This document shows positions 39,124 through 48,235 of a stretch of 50,889 nt of DNA, in pieces. How positions within the stretch are numbered: position 1 is the first letter of the stretch; each line of letters opens with the position of its first letter. The stretch is from Microgenomates group bacterium RBG_16_45_19 (lineage in GTDB: Bacteria > Patescibacteriota > Microgenomatia > UBA1400 > RBG-16-45-19), in assembly GCA_001803415.1 (NCBI GenBank), contig MHDC01000004.1:34286-85174 (forward strand), in the 5' to 3' direction. The position numbers and the translations under genes were made by a program. Under the pieces are notes generated by a model that saw nothing but the letters and a program-made list of their open reading frames with translations, was not told the origin of the DNA and did not search any database.

Positions 39124-40299
39124 ATGGCTTTGGTTAAACCGGATATCCAATTATTTGCTAAAATTAAGGTTATCGGCATTGGTGGCGGTGGCGGCAATGC
39201 CATTAGTTCGATGATGAAGGACGCTCGGATTCGCGGGGTCGATTTTGTTTCCATCAACACCGATTCTCAAGCCTTACTAGCTCACCAAGCCAGTACTAAA
39301 CTTCAAATCGGTGAATCCATTACCAAGGGTCTGGGCTCCGGCGCCGATCCGGAGTTGGGACGTCAAGCAGCTGAAGAGTCCCGAGAAAAAATCCACGATT
39401 TAGTTTTTGACACCGATATGGTCTTTATTACCGCCGGCATGGGTGGTGGTACCGGTACTGGTGCCAGTCCCATCATCGCCGAAATTGCTAAAGAAACCGG
39501 CGCTTTAACTGTGGCGGTGGTCACCAAACCCTTTACTTTTGAGGGTACTCGACGCCAGACCATCGCCGAGGAGGGGATTGATAAGCTCAAAGATAAAGTT
39601 GATACCCTTATCGTCATACCCAACCAAAGGCTGATTGATGCCATTGATAAAAAAATGACTCTCTTAGAAGCTTTTCGAGTGGCCGATTCCGTTTTAGGTC
39701 AAGGGGTTCAAGGTATTTCCGATTTAATTACCGTTCCCGGTTTAATCAATGTGGATTTTGCCGATGTTAGAGCCATTATGACCGATGCTGGTTCTGCTTT
39801 GATGGGTATTGGCACCGGTGTCGGTGAGGATCGGGCGATCATTGCCGCTAAGGCGGCAGTGGCTTCACCTCTCCTTGAAGTCTCGATTGAAGGTGCTAAA
39901 GGTATTTTATTTAACATTACCGGTGGTGAAGATTTAACTATGGCCGAAGTTAACGATGCCGCCCAGATAATCTCCCAATCCTCCGATCCTGACGCCAATA
40001 TTATTTTTGGCGCTGCCATTGATAGCAAAATGGCTAATGAAGTCAAAATTTCGGTGATTGCCACCGGCTTTGAAGAAGGTTATGAAGCCGGCGTCTACCG
40101 CCATCGCCCAGCCAACTATTTTGGTATGGCCAACCAAACATTTACACCCAAATCTACCTCCATTTCACCCCCCACTCCAGTTCAAACCACCGCTCCCACC
40201 GATGACGCCGATCACTCTCAACCGCCGCCGGTACTTCCCGAATCCCCCAGTGAACCCCAGGACGAATTCGATATCCCCGCCTTCCTTCGCCAGAAATAA
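39124..40299 (+). CDS. ftsZ: Cell division protein FtsZ
   Basis: [33 protein letters not shown]-terminal [15 protein letters not shown] 39124 preferred over GTG 39106. Confidence 0.98.
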   Translation: MALVKPDIQLFAKIKVIGIGGGGGNAISSMMKDARIRGVDFVSINTDSQALLAHQASTKLQIGESITKGLGSGADPELGRQAAEESREKIHDLVFDTDMVFITAGMGGGTGTGASPIIAEIAKETGALTVAVVTKPFTFEGTRRQTIAEEGIDKLKDKVDTLIVIPNQRLIDAIDKKMTLLEAFRVADSVLGQGVQGISDLITVPGLINVDFADVRAIMTDAGSALMGIGTGVGEDRAIIAAKAAVASPLLEVSIEGAKGILFNITGGEDLTMAEVNDAAQIISQSSDPDANIIFGAAIDSKMANEVKISVIATGFEEGYEAGVYRHRPANYFGMANQTFTPKSTSISPPTPVQTTAPTDDADHSQPPPVLPESPSEPQDEFDIPAFLRQK

Positions 40300-40305
40300 A
40301 CTCCT

Positions 40306-40491
40306 ATGACTGAAACTTTTAAACTATCTTGTTTCGAGCGGAGTTTATGGCTTAGCTTTTCCGGCTTTATTGCTATCGCCGTTCTAGCTGAAGGTCACCC
40401 CGAAGGTTTAATCATAACTATTCCTTTTTTACTTATTGCGCTTTCCGATTTATATCCAGCCAACTCAGAAAAACAACCTCCTCAAAATTGA
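40306..40491 (+). CDS. Small hydrophobic protein, possible membrane protein
   Basis: 61 aa ORF between ftsZ and ileS on the same strand; one or two hydrophobic segments. Confidence 0.45.
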   Translation: MTETFKLSCFERSLWLSFSGFIAIAVLAEGHPEGLIITIPFLLIALSDLYPANSEKQPPQN

Positions 40492-40538
40492 TCATAATAA
40501 GCTCTATACTATAGCAGTCATCACCGTCTAGTTTTTCT

Positions 40539-43367
40539 ATGTCTAAAGTGATCTTACCCCTCAAACAATTTGGCCAGCCGCTTGATTATCCTCAAATGGA
40601 ACTGGCGGTTTTAGCCTATTGGGATCAGATCCAGGCTTTTGAGCGCTCGGTCTCCGAGCGGCCTCAAACTAAACAGTTCGTTTTTTACGACGGTCCGCCC
40701 TTTGCCACCGGTTTACCCCATTACGGCCACCTTTTAAGTTCAATCATGAAAGATATTATTCCTCGTTACTGGACCATGAAGGGCTATCGGGTCGAACGAG
40801 TCTGGGGCTGGGATTGTCACGGTCTACCCATCGAAAATATGATCGAACGGGAACTTGGCCTGCACAGTGGCAAGCAGGGGATTGAAGCCTATGGTATCAA
40901 AGCCTTTAACCAAGCTTGTCGCTCAGCCATTTTACGCTTCGATCAAGAATGGGCCAAGGTTATTCGCCGTATTGGCCGCTGGGTCGACATGGAGCACTCC
41001 TATAAAACCATGGATTTGAATTACATGGAATCGGTTTGGTGGGCCTTTAAACAACTTTATGATAAGGGTCTGGTCTATCAAGGCCGGAAAGTTATCCTTT
41101 ATTGTCCCCGCTGTGCTACTCCTTTATCCAATTTCGAGATTGCCATGGACAACAGTTATCGCTCCCTCACCGAAAACTCCACTATTTACAAGTTCCCGGT
41201 CAAAGATCAACCTCAGACTTATCTATTAGCCTGGTCAACTACCCCTTGGAATAAATTGGCCACGCCGGCGTTAGGGGTCAATCCAGCCTTAACCTATGTC
41301 AAAGTTCAACAACAAGCTGAATCTTATATTTTGGCCAAAAGTACTCTTCAGCAGTTAACCGGACCTTACCAGATTATTGACCAAATGAGCGGTCAGGACT
41401 TAGCCAAGCTTCAGTTCGAGCTTTTATACGATTTTTATCCGGATCGAGGCGACGCCCAGGCTGGGGTCATCATCGCTGATGACTTTGTCACCGCTGAAGA
41501 GGGGACTGGCATTGTCACTTTGGCGGTTTATGGTGAAGACGATTACCGAGTCATGCAAAAAAATCATATCCAGTTGATTGAACACGTCGACGATCAGGGT
41601 AAATTAAAAGCTGAAGTTAAACCCTGGGCTGGCTTGGATATCCTGGAAGCTAACCCCTTAATTGGTGCTGACTTGAAGCGTCGCGGCTTGATCTATGCCC
41701 TTAAACCTTACACCCATAGTGTCCCGGTTTGTTATCGCTGTCAGACTCGGCTCTACTATGCCCCCTTACCTGCCTGGTTCATCGATATTCAAAAGATTAA
41801 ACCAAAATTACTTAAAGCCAATGACCAAATTAATTGGTATCCCAAGCATTTAAAGCGTGGTCGCTTTGGCAAAGGTTTACAAACCGCCCCCGATTGGAAT
41901 ATTTCCCGATCCCGTTACTGGGGTACGCCGATGCCCATTTGGATCGGGGATAAAACCGGCACTATCCGGGTGATTGGTTCCTTAGCCGAACTTCAAACTT
42001 GGGCGGTAGACCCTGCCGCTGTAGCCAAACTCAACGATCTCCATCGGGAATCCGTAGATCAACTTAAAGTTTACGTGGATGAGGCCAAATCCGAATCCGG
42101 AACGAAAATACCTGAGGTTTTTGATTGCTGGGTCGAATCCGGCTCCATGCCTTTTGCCGCTCTCCATTACCCCTTTGAACACCAAGCTGACTTTACCAGC
42201 CGTTTCCCGGCTCAATATATTTCCGAGTATATCGCCCAAACCCGAGCCTGGTTTTATACTCTGCACGTCATGTCTGTCTGCCTCTTTGACCAACCAGCTT
42301 TTACCAACGCCCTGACCACCGGCACTATTATGGCAGAAGATGGTTCCAAAATGAGTAAAAGTAAAAAGAACTATCCCGATCCGCTGGCCATCATTGACCA
42401 ATATGGGGTAGATGCCTTACGTTTTTACTTCGCCTCAAGCCCCCTCATGAAAACGGCACAAAACGTTAATTTCAGCCCTGACGCCATTGATGACATCCGT
42501 AAAAAAACCCTCAACCTCATCGTCAATGTCCTCAATTTTTACCACACCTTCGCTCCGGTTAACGTCGCTGACGGTTATCCATCCGAGACCCAAACAGTCT
42601 TGGATAAATGGCTGATTTCCGAGACTCAAGTTTTAATTCAAACCGTTACCCAAGCCATGGATCATTACGATGTCGTCACTGCTTCCCGGGCACTAATGGA
42701 CTATGTTTCCGATCTGTCCCATTGGTATTTGCGCCGTTCCCGCGACCGCTTACGTCATGGTGGCCCAAACGGTTGGCAGGTGTTTCAGACCGCTCTACGG
42801 AATTGGGCTCTATGTGCCGCCCCCTTCACCCCTTTTGTTACCGAATTAATCTATCAAAACTTGCCTGAACCCCAAAGCGATTCAGTCCATTTGGCCGCTT
42901 GGCCTGAAGCTCAGCCTCAGTTAATTCATCCTGAATTAGCCGACAAAATGTTGGAGGTTCGTCGAGTAGCTGAAAGAATCCACGCCCAACGTCAAGCCGC
43001 CGGGATTGCCTTGAAACAACCTCTTCATCAAGTTGCCGTTACCTCACCGAACGAAGCACCAAAAACTAACCTACTTCAGGTATTAGCTGATGAAGTCAAC
43101 GTAAAAACCATTAGTTGGCAAACCGGTCATGAGCTCATAGTCACCTTAGACACCCAGCTGACACCCGAACTCAAAGCCGAAGGTGAAGCTCGAAGCCTGA
43201 TTCGCGCCATTATGGCTCAACGTAAAGCCTTAAGCGTGGCGGTTTCTACGCCGATAATGGTGACTGCTCCCGCTTGGCCAAAAGAACATACGGCTATGAT
43301 TAAAGCCAAAGTCAAGGCTCAACAATTAATTCCTGGTTCAGTCTTGGCAGTCAAACCTGTGTTATAG
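40539..43367 (+). CDS. ileS: Isoleucyl-tRNA synthetase
   Basis: DGPPFATGLPHYGHLLSSIMKDI, WDCHGLPIE, DGSKMSKSKKNYPDP. Confidence 0.97.
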   Translation: MSKVILPLKQFGQPLDYPQMELAVLAYWDQIQAFERSVSERPQTKQFVFYDGPPFATGLPHYGHLLSSIMKDIIPRYWTMKGYRVERVWGWDCHGLPIENMIERELGLHSGKQGIEAYGIKAFNQACRSAILRFDQEWAKVIRRIGRWVDMEHSYKTMDLNYMESVWWAFKQLYDKGLVYQGRKVILYCPRCATPLSNFEIAMDNSYRSLTENSTIYKFPVKDQPQTYLLAWSTTPWNKLATPALGVNPALTYVKVQQQAESYILAKSTLQQLTGPYQIIDQMSGQDLAKLQFELLYDFYPDRGDAQAGVIIADDFVTAEEGTGIVTLAVYGEDDYRVMQKNHIQLIEHVDDQGKLKAEVKPWAGLDILEANPLIGADLKRRGLIYALKPYTHSVPVCYRCQTRLYYAPLPAWFIDIQKIKPKLLKANDQINWYPKHLKRGRFGKGLQTAPDWNISRSRYWGTPMPIWIGDKTGTIRVIGSLAELQTWAVDPAAVAKLNDLHRESVDQLKVYVDEAKSESGTKIPEVFDCWVESGSMPFAALHYPFEHQADFTSRFPAQYISEYIAQTRAWFYTLHVMSVCLFDQPAFTNALTTGTIMAEDGSKMSKSKKNYPDPLAIIDQYGVDALRFYFASSPLMKTAQNVNFSPDAIDDIRKKTLNLIVNVLNFYHTFAPVNVADGYPSETQTVLDKWLISETQVLIQTVTQAMDHYDVVTASRALMDYVSDLSHWYLRRSRDRLRHGGPNGWQVFQTALRNWALCAAPFTPFVTELIYQNLPEPQSDSVHLAAWPEAQPQLIHPELADKMLEVRRVAERIHAQRQAAGIALKQPLHQVAVTSPNEAPKTNLLQVLADEVNVKTISWQTGHELIVTLDTQLTPELKAEGEARSLIRAIMAQRKALSVAVSTPIMVTAPAWPKEHTAMIKAKVKAQQLIPGSVLAVKPVL

Positions 43368-43375
43368 TGGGCGGT

Positions 43376-44461
43376 GTGACCGAGCGGCGGGCAATTACGG
43401 CTCCAGTTTTTATTCTTTTTGGCAGTGCTCTTTTGGTTCTAATTGGCCTCTTAAGCCTGCGTTCCGTTGCTCCCCAAGAGTTCACCACTCAATTTTACTT
43501 TACCCTCTTAACTTTCCTGATTGCCTGGGGTATTAGTCGCCTCGATTATCAACTCTACACCTTCTCTCCCTGGCCGTGGTATGGTTTAGCCTTGGCTTTA
43601 CTTAGCGCTACTTGGCTGTTGGGTGATCCCATTCGCGGGGCTACTCGCTGGCTTAATTTCTTTGGTTTATCGCTGCAAACTTCAGAACTGGTTAAACCCC
43701 TTATGATCTTGTTTCTGGCTACCTATTTAACGGCCTATTATCCGACCGATCTCAAAAAACTCATTCGTTTTCTTCTTCTCCTCCTGGTTCCGATTATTCT
43801 GGTTTTTCTCCAACCTGACTTAGGCACGGCTTTAATTTTAGTTTGTTTTAGTCTGGCTGGTATCATTGCTGCCGGGATCAATTTTAAAATGTTACTGACG
43901 GTCGCCGCTTTCTGTCTTCTGTTTCTCCCCCTTGTATTTCTAGCCTTAAAACCATATCAACTCGAGCGTCTGGCCAGTTTTTTCCAACCTAGTCTCGATC
44001 CTCAAGGCCAAGGTTATAATGCCCTCCAAGCTCAGATCGCCGTCGGCTCCGGTCAAATCTTGGGTCGGGGTTTAGGTCAAGGGACTCAGTCTCATTTACG
44101 TTTTCTGCCCGAGCGTCACACTGACTTTGTCTTTGCCTCGATCGTCGAAGAACTCGGGTTTTTAGGTGGCCTCCTCATCTTGATCGCTGCCAGCTGTCTT
44201 TTGATTGGTTTAAGTCAAGCCGCCAAACAAGCGGCCACCGAGACTGGCAGTATCATTTGTCTGACTACCCTGGCCGCTATTCTCTTCCAATTTTTTATCA
44301 ATATTGGCATGAATATGAGTTTACTACCCATTACTGGGGTGACCCTGCCTCTTGTCTCGGCCGGCGGTAGCTCGACTTTAAGCTTAGGTTTACTGATCGG
44401 CATTTGTCTCTCGGTTGCCTTAAGGCCTCAATCGAGTCACTCAGTTCTCGAAATTCGTTAA
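43376..44461 (+). CDS. rodA: SEDS-family protein RodA-like
   Basis: GATRWLNFFGLSLQTSELVKPLMI, FLQPDLGTALIL, GVTLPLVSAGGSSTLSLGLLIG; GTG 43376 alternative to 43367. Confidence 0.9.
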   Translation: MTERRAITAPVFILFGSALLVLIGLLSLRSVAPQEFTTQFYFTLLTFLIAWGISRLDYQLYTFSPWPWYGLALALLSATWLLGDPIRGATRWLNFFGLSLQTSELVKPLMILFLATYLTAYYPTDLKKLIRFLLLLLVPIILVFLQPDLGTALILVCFSLAGIIAAGINFKMLLTVAAFCLLFLPLVFLALKPYQLERLASFFQPSLDPQGQGYNALQAQIAVGSGQILGRGLGQGTQSHLRFLPERHTDFVFASIVEELGFLGGLLILIAASCLLIGLSQAAKQAATETGSIICLTTLAAILFQFFINIGMNMSLLPITGVTLPLVSAGGSSTLSLGLLIGICLSVALRPQSSHSVLEIR

Positions 44462-44505
44462 GTGGCTGATTGCCAAGCCTCTCATGGCCTGGTACAATCC
44501 CCCCT

Positions 44506-44808
44506 ATGGACTACACCGTTATCGAAACTAATGGGACTCAATATTTGGTTAAGCCCAAAGACACCTTGAATTTACTCGGTCAGCTTGGTGAAGTTGGTAC
44601 CAATCTTAAAGCCAAGACTCTGTTAACGGTATCAGCCGAAAAAGTGGCTCTGGGTACTCCCTATTTAACTTCAGATACTACTATGACCATCACCGGCCTT
44701 AAACCAAGCCCTAAAATTCGAGTGGCCACCTATAAAGCCAAATCGCGCTATCGTAAAGTTAAAGGTCACCGCCAAGCTCTAACCATCGTTCAAGTTGCCG
44801 CCAAATGA
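44506..44808 (+). CDS. rplU: Ribosomal protein bL21
   Basis: YTVIETNGTQYLVKPKDTL; KYKAKSRYRKVKGHRQ-type C-terminus; ATG 44506 preferred. Confidence 0.93.
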   Translation: MDYTVIETNGTQYLVKPKDTLNLLGQLGEVGTNLKAKTLLTVSAEKVALGTPYLTSDTTMTITGLKPSPKIRVATYKAKSRYRKVKGHRQALTIVQVAAK

Positions 44809-45983
44809 AGTCCGCCTTCACCGGTGTTCTCTTAGGTAATTATCCCGATCTGGCATTTCTCGAGGTCTTGACTGTCTTTAAGCGAGCGGGGCTTAATACC
44901 GCTTGGTCTCGACCGTTACCTCACCTGGCTTTAACCACCCCTCCCATCGATTTAACTATCTTTATGCAACTTGGTGGTTCAATTAAGGCTGGCCTGGTAA
45001 CCGCCGTTAGCCCATCTTCCCTGGCTGCTTTTATTACCGCCGACCTGTTGTCTCGCCAACAGACTCAATTTTGTTTGAATCAGTTTACTAATCAATCTGA
45101 CCTTAAATCTCTGGCTCATGAAATTAAGCAACTGTTAGCCTCTCACTCGCTTTCGGGGCGTTTTCGCTTGACTAAGGCTACCGCTACTGCCGGTGTCGGC
45201 TCAACTTGGGCTGATTATTTAATTTTAGTCGGACCTAAAGTTCCCGTTTCAGTCATGATTACCCAGGCGGTTCAAAACCTTCAGTGGTGGTCAACCAAAG
45301 ATTACGGCCGCCCGTCAGTTAATGCTCGCCCCGGCCTATTACCTCCAAAAATCGCTCGGATGTTAGTTAATCTGGCTTTACCTGAGGCTGATCTTAATTA
45401 TCGTCGCTTATTGGATCCCTTTTGTGGTTCGGGCACTATCCTCCAAGAGGCCTTAGATTTAGGTTGTGGTCAAGTTGACGGTTCTGACGTCAGCTTAAGC
45501 CAGGTAAAAGCTGCGACTAGCAATTTGACTTGGTTTCACGGCCAAATTAACTGCCCCGGTCAGCTTCTAATTAGTCAAAGGGATGTCATGACCTACTCTT
45601 CCAAGTTAAAGCTGCAACCTTACGACGCCATTGTCTTTGAGGGTTATTTAGGACCACCGACCCTCCCGGATTCTCGAATCGAGAGCGAGCTTAAAGGCTT
45701 AGGTAAATTTTACCTCGGGGTGTTTAAAAAAATGCTGCCACTGCTTAAACCTTCCGGCCGCTTGGTTGCCGCTCTACCGGCTTATCTCACTCCCGGTGAT
45801 AATTATCGCACCGTGCCTGTTTTCATTGACACCTGTGAAAAGCTTGGGTATACTCTCCTCGTTCCCCCGATGCTTATCGGTCGGCCAAAAGCTCGGATTA
45901 AGCGTCAAATTATTATCCTATGTCCAAAGTCAAACAATCCGGTAAAACTCGCCAGCACGCCAATCGTCCCGGTAAACGCTTAG
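44805..45983 (+). CDS. Trm11-like nucleic acid methyltransferase (predicted tRNA guanosine-N2)
   Basis: [29 protein letters not shown] and [10 protein letters not shown] motifs. Confidence 0.8.
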   Translation: MKSAFTGVLLGNYPDLAFLEVLTVFKRAGLNTAWSRPLPHLALTTPPIDLTIFMQLGGSIKAGLVTAVSPSSLAAFITADLLSRQQTQFCLNQFTNQSDLKSLAHEIKQLLASHSLSGRFRLTKATATAGVGSTWADYLILVGPKVPVSVMITQAVQNLQWWSTKDYGRPSVNARPGLLPPKIARMLVNLALPEADLNYRRLLDPFCGSGTILQEALDLGCGQVDGSDVSLSQVKAATSNLTWFHGQINCPGQLLISQRDVMTYSSKLKLQPYDAIVFEGYLGPPTLPDSRIESELKGLGKFYLGVFKKMLPLLKPSGRLVAALPAYLTPGDNYRTVPVFIDTCEKLGYTLLVPPMLIGRPKARIKRQIIILCPKSNNPVKLASTPIVPVNA

Positions 45984-46171
45984 GGGTAAAAAAAGCTGGT
46001 GGCCAAACGGTCAAAACCGGTCAAATTCTGGTCCGGCAACGGGGTACCCGTTTTCACGCCGGTCGCGGGGTGGCTTTGGGTCGGGATCATACCATTTTTG
46101 CCTTAATTAACGGCCGGGTCGCCTTTTCGACTCGACTGGGTAAAAACTACGTTCAAGTTACTCCCGTCTAA
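45920..46171 (+). CDS. rpmA: Ribosomal protein bL27
   Basis: [45 protein letters not shown]. Confidence 0.95.
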   Translation: MSKVKQSGKTRQHANRPGKRLGVKKAGGQTVKTGQILVRQRGTRFHAGRGVALGRDHTIFALINGRVAFSTRLGKNYVQVTPV

Positions 46172-46175
46172 ATTT

Positions 46176-47018
46176 ATGGCCGATTCGGTTGACTTAATCC
46201 CACTTGATCATCTTCAGCCCAATCCGCTCCAACCTCGTGGTTCTCTCACCCCCGACTCTCTCCAAGACCTGGTCGAATCCATCCGACAACACGGTATCCT
46301 GGAACCTTTAATTGTCGCTCAAACTCCGGCCGGTTTACAGATTATTGCCGGTGAGCGGCGTTGGCGAGCGGCTAAGATTGTCGGCTTAACCCAAGTCCCG
46401 GTGGTCATCAAGCAAACCTCTCCTCAAGGCATGCTGGAAATGGCTATCATCGAGAATGTCCAGCGCACCGATTTAAATCCTCTCGAGCGGGCTAAAGCCT
46501 TTGATCGTCTCCATCTTGAGTTTAATCTCAGCACCAACGACATTGCCCAACGGATTTCCAAATCCCCCTCATATGTCTCCAATACTTTACGGTTACTTAA
46601 ACTCCCTGATGCCTTAAAAGATGGTTTGCTTTCCGGGGTTATCACCGAAGGTCATGCTCGAGCCCTCTCGGCGATTGAGGACCCTCGGGCGATGATCGAA
46701 GCCTACAAAATCGTCATGCGCGAGTCGGCCTCGGTCCGTCGGGCTGAAGAGTTAGCTCGCCGCTTTAAACACGACACCGGCCAAAAGCCAAAAGCTAAAC
46801 ATTTAGCCAGTCAAACTTTGCTCCTGTCTCAAGAATTAGATCGCATGCAAGATGACATTCAAGCCTCTTTGGGTCAGATCTCTCAGGTTAAATTGAAGCA
46901 GTCACAGCGTCAAACCAAACTTTTTATCGTTCTCAAGGGGTCTCCCAAAATCACCGATGATATTTTAAAAAGGATACATCAGGTCTTAATCACTCTCAAA
47001 CCTCAGAATCCGGCGTAA
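46176..47018 (+). CDS. parB: ParB/Spo0J-like partition protein
   Basis: IPLDHLQPNPLQPR, IIAGERRWRAAKIVGL, IIENVQRTDLNPLERAKAF, HTH ISKSPSYVSNTLRLLKL. Confidence 0.95.
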   Translation: MADSVDLIPLDHLQPNPLQPRGSLTPDSLQDLVESIRQHGILEPLIVAQTPAGLQIIAGERRWRAAKIVGLTQVPVVIKQTSPQGMLEMAIIENVQRTDLNPLERAKAFDRLHLEFNLSTNDIAQRISKSPSYVSNTLRLLKLPDALKDGLLSGVITEGHARALSAIEDPRAMIEAYKIVMRESASVRRAEELARRFKHDTGQKPKAKHLASQTLLLSQELDRMQDDIQASLGQISQVKLKQSQRQTKLFIVLKGSPKITDDILKRIHQVLITLKPQNPA

Positions 47019-47587
47019 GTAGTTTTTTCCAATTGTCCAATCCGATTCAGCGGCCAATATCTAAAGAAAACGTGACCGACGATATTACCCATTTCGACTG
47101 GTCCCCAAGTGCGTGAATCGCTGGAATGCGGCCGATTATCACCCAGGACAAAATATTGTCCGGTGGGGATGGTCACCGGTCCATTGGCCATGTAAGCTCC
47201 CGGGCGTGTTTCGATGGCTGCCCCTATATAAGTTTCATCCAACGGTTGGTTATTAACGACGACGTGATTGTTGGTAATCGTGACCGTATCCCCGGGTAAA
47301 CCAATCACTCTTTTGATAAAATCACAACCGGCGCCCTCGGGACATTGAGCTTGTGGGGGTGACCGAAAGACCACTACATCCCCGCGTTTCGGCTGGTTAA
47401 ATTTATAGGAAATTTTATCGGTTAAGAGATATTCACCGTGGTGAAAATTAGGAATCATCGAGTCCCCGTTTACCTGGTGCGGCTGCATTAAAAACAGGTA
47501 AACAATTAAAAAGATCGATAAGGCAATTACCACCGTTTCAATAATGTCTAAGAAGAAACCGCCGATGGTTCTAAACACTGTTGACAT
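47003..47587 (-). CDS. lepB: Signal peptidase I
   Basis: VNGDSMIPNFHHGEYLLTDKISY, RGDVVVFRSP, FIKRVIGLPGDTV, VLGDNRPHSSDSRTWG. Confidence 0.96.
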   Translation of the reverse strand: MSTVFRTIGGFFLDIIETVVIALSIFLIVYLFLMQPHQVNGDSMIPNFHHGEYLLTDKISYKFNQPKRGDVVVFRSPPQAQCPEGAGCDFIKRVIGLPGDTVTITNNHVVVNNQPLDETYIGAAIETRPGAYMANGPVTIPTGQYFVLGDNRPHSSDSRTWGPVEMGNIVGHVFFRYWPLNRIGQLEKTTYAGF

Positions 47588-47672
47588 AGATAAATTGCCC
47601 AAAAACTGCCCGACTGACCGGGCGACCCCATTATTGCTTTATCCGGATTCGCTGGCAAGACCTAGTTTCTCC

Positions 47673-47681
47673 TGGTAGAAT
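47673..47681 (+). promoter_or_regulatory. Extended -10 element upstream of the tRNA cluster
   Basis: TGG-TAGAAT 25 nt before tRNA-Val. Confidence 0.5.
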
Positions 47682-47706
47682 AAGTCAAATCGACCGCCAT
47701 TTACCG

Positions 47707-47779
47707 GACCGCTTAGCTCAGCCGGCAGAGCGCTTCGTTCACATCGAAGAGGTCGCAGGTTCAAATCCTGCAGCGGTCA
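47707..47779 (+). tRNA. tRNA-Val (anticodon CAC)
   Basis: Acceptor GACCGCT/AGCGGTC, anticodon arm CTTCG-TTCACAT-CGAAG, GGTTCAAATCC T arm; no encoded CCA. Confidence 0.95.
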
Positions 47780-47794
47780 CTTAAAAAGAATTTT

Positions 47795-47880
47795 GCCGCG
47801 GTGGCGGAACCGGCAGACGCGTACGCTTCAGGAGCGTATGCCCACTTACGGGCGTGGAGGTTCAAATCCTCTCCGCGGCA
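47795..47880 (+). tRNA. tRNA-Leu (anticodon CAG)
   Basis: Acceptor GCCGCGG/CCGCGGC, anticodon arm TACGC-TTCAGGA-GCGTA, long variable arm. Confidence 0.95.
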
Positions 47881-47903
47881 CGTTAAAATAGTTTGGCTGT
47901 TAA

Positions 47904-47990
47904 GCCGAGGTGGTGAAACTGGCAGACACGCAGCCTTGAGGAGGCTGTGCCCTTTAACAAGGCGTGGAGGTTCAAGTCCTCTCCTCGGCA
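47904..47990 (+). tRNA. tRNA-Leu (anticodon GAG)
   Basis: Acceptor GCCGAGG/CCTCGGC, anticodon arm CAGCC-TTGAGGA-GGCTG, long variable arm. Confidence 0.95.
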
Positions 47991-48000
47991 CTCAATTATA

Positions 48001-48073
48001 GGACTCATAGCTCAGCTGGCAGAGCGCTTCTTTTACACAGAAGAGGTCAGGGGTTCAAATCCTCTTGAGTCCA
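48001..48073 (+). tRNA. tRNA-Val (anticodon TAC)
   Basis: Acceptor GGACTCA/TGAGTCC, anticodon arm CTTCT-TTTACAC-AGAAG; no encoded CCA. Confidence 0.95.
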
Positions 48074-48079
48074 CCCTTA

Positions 48080-48155
48080 GCCAAGCTAGCCAACCTTTCG
48101 ACTTTGCTCAAAGTCATACAGGTGGTAAGTTAGGAGATAATGCCAAGCTAGCCAA
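48080..48155 (+). repeat. Pair of 14-bp direct repeats GCCAAGCTAGCCAA (48080-48093 and 48142-48155)
   Basis: Exact 14-bp match, 62-bp offset, between tRNA-Val and the integrase gene. Confidence 0.85.
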
Positions 48156-48235
48156 GGTGGTCACTTTTCTAGCCTGGAGCCAAAGTGATTATCTAATAGA
48201 TTAATCGAGAAAATCTCCATATCTTGTAACTAGAT

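Noticed and set aside
39363-40137. Antisense ORFs opposite ftsZ (39363-39644, 39708-40064, 39934-40137)
   Set aside because: No recognisable motifs; fully contained in a conserved gene on the other strand, as with the other antisense ORFs in the track
46176-47018. parS sites or origin near parB
   Set aside because: No TGTTTCACGTGAAACA-like sequence or DnaA-box cluster was seen by eye; parA is not adjacent
47605-47625. GCCCG-ACTGAC-CGGGC hairpin upstream of lepB
   Set aside because: Only a 5-bp stem without T tract; too weak to call a terminator or riboswitch
47761-48204. ORFs 47761-47991, 47801-48001 and 47947-48204
   Set aside because: They translate tRNA genes; the repeated peptides (WRFKSSPRH) derive from shared tRNA T arms
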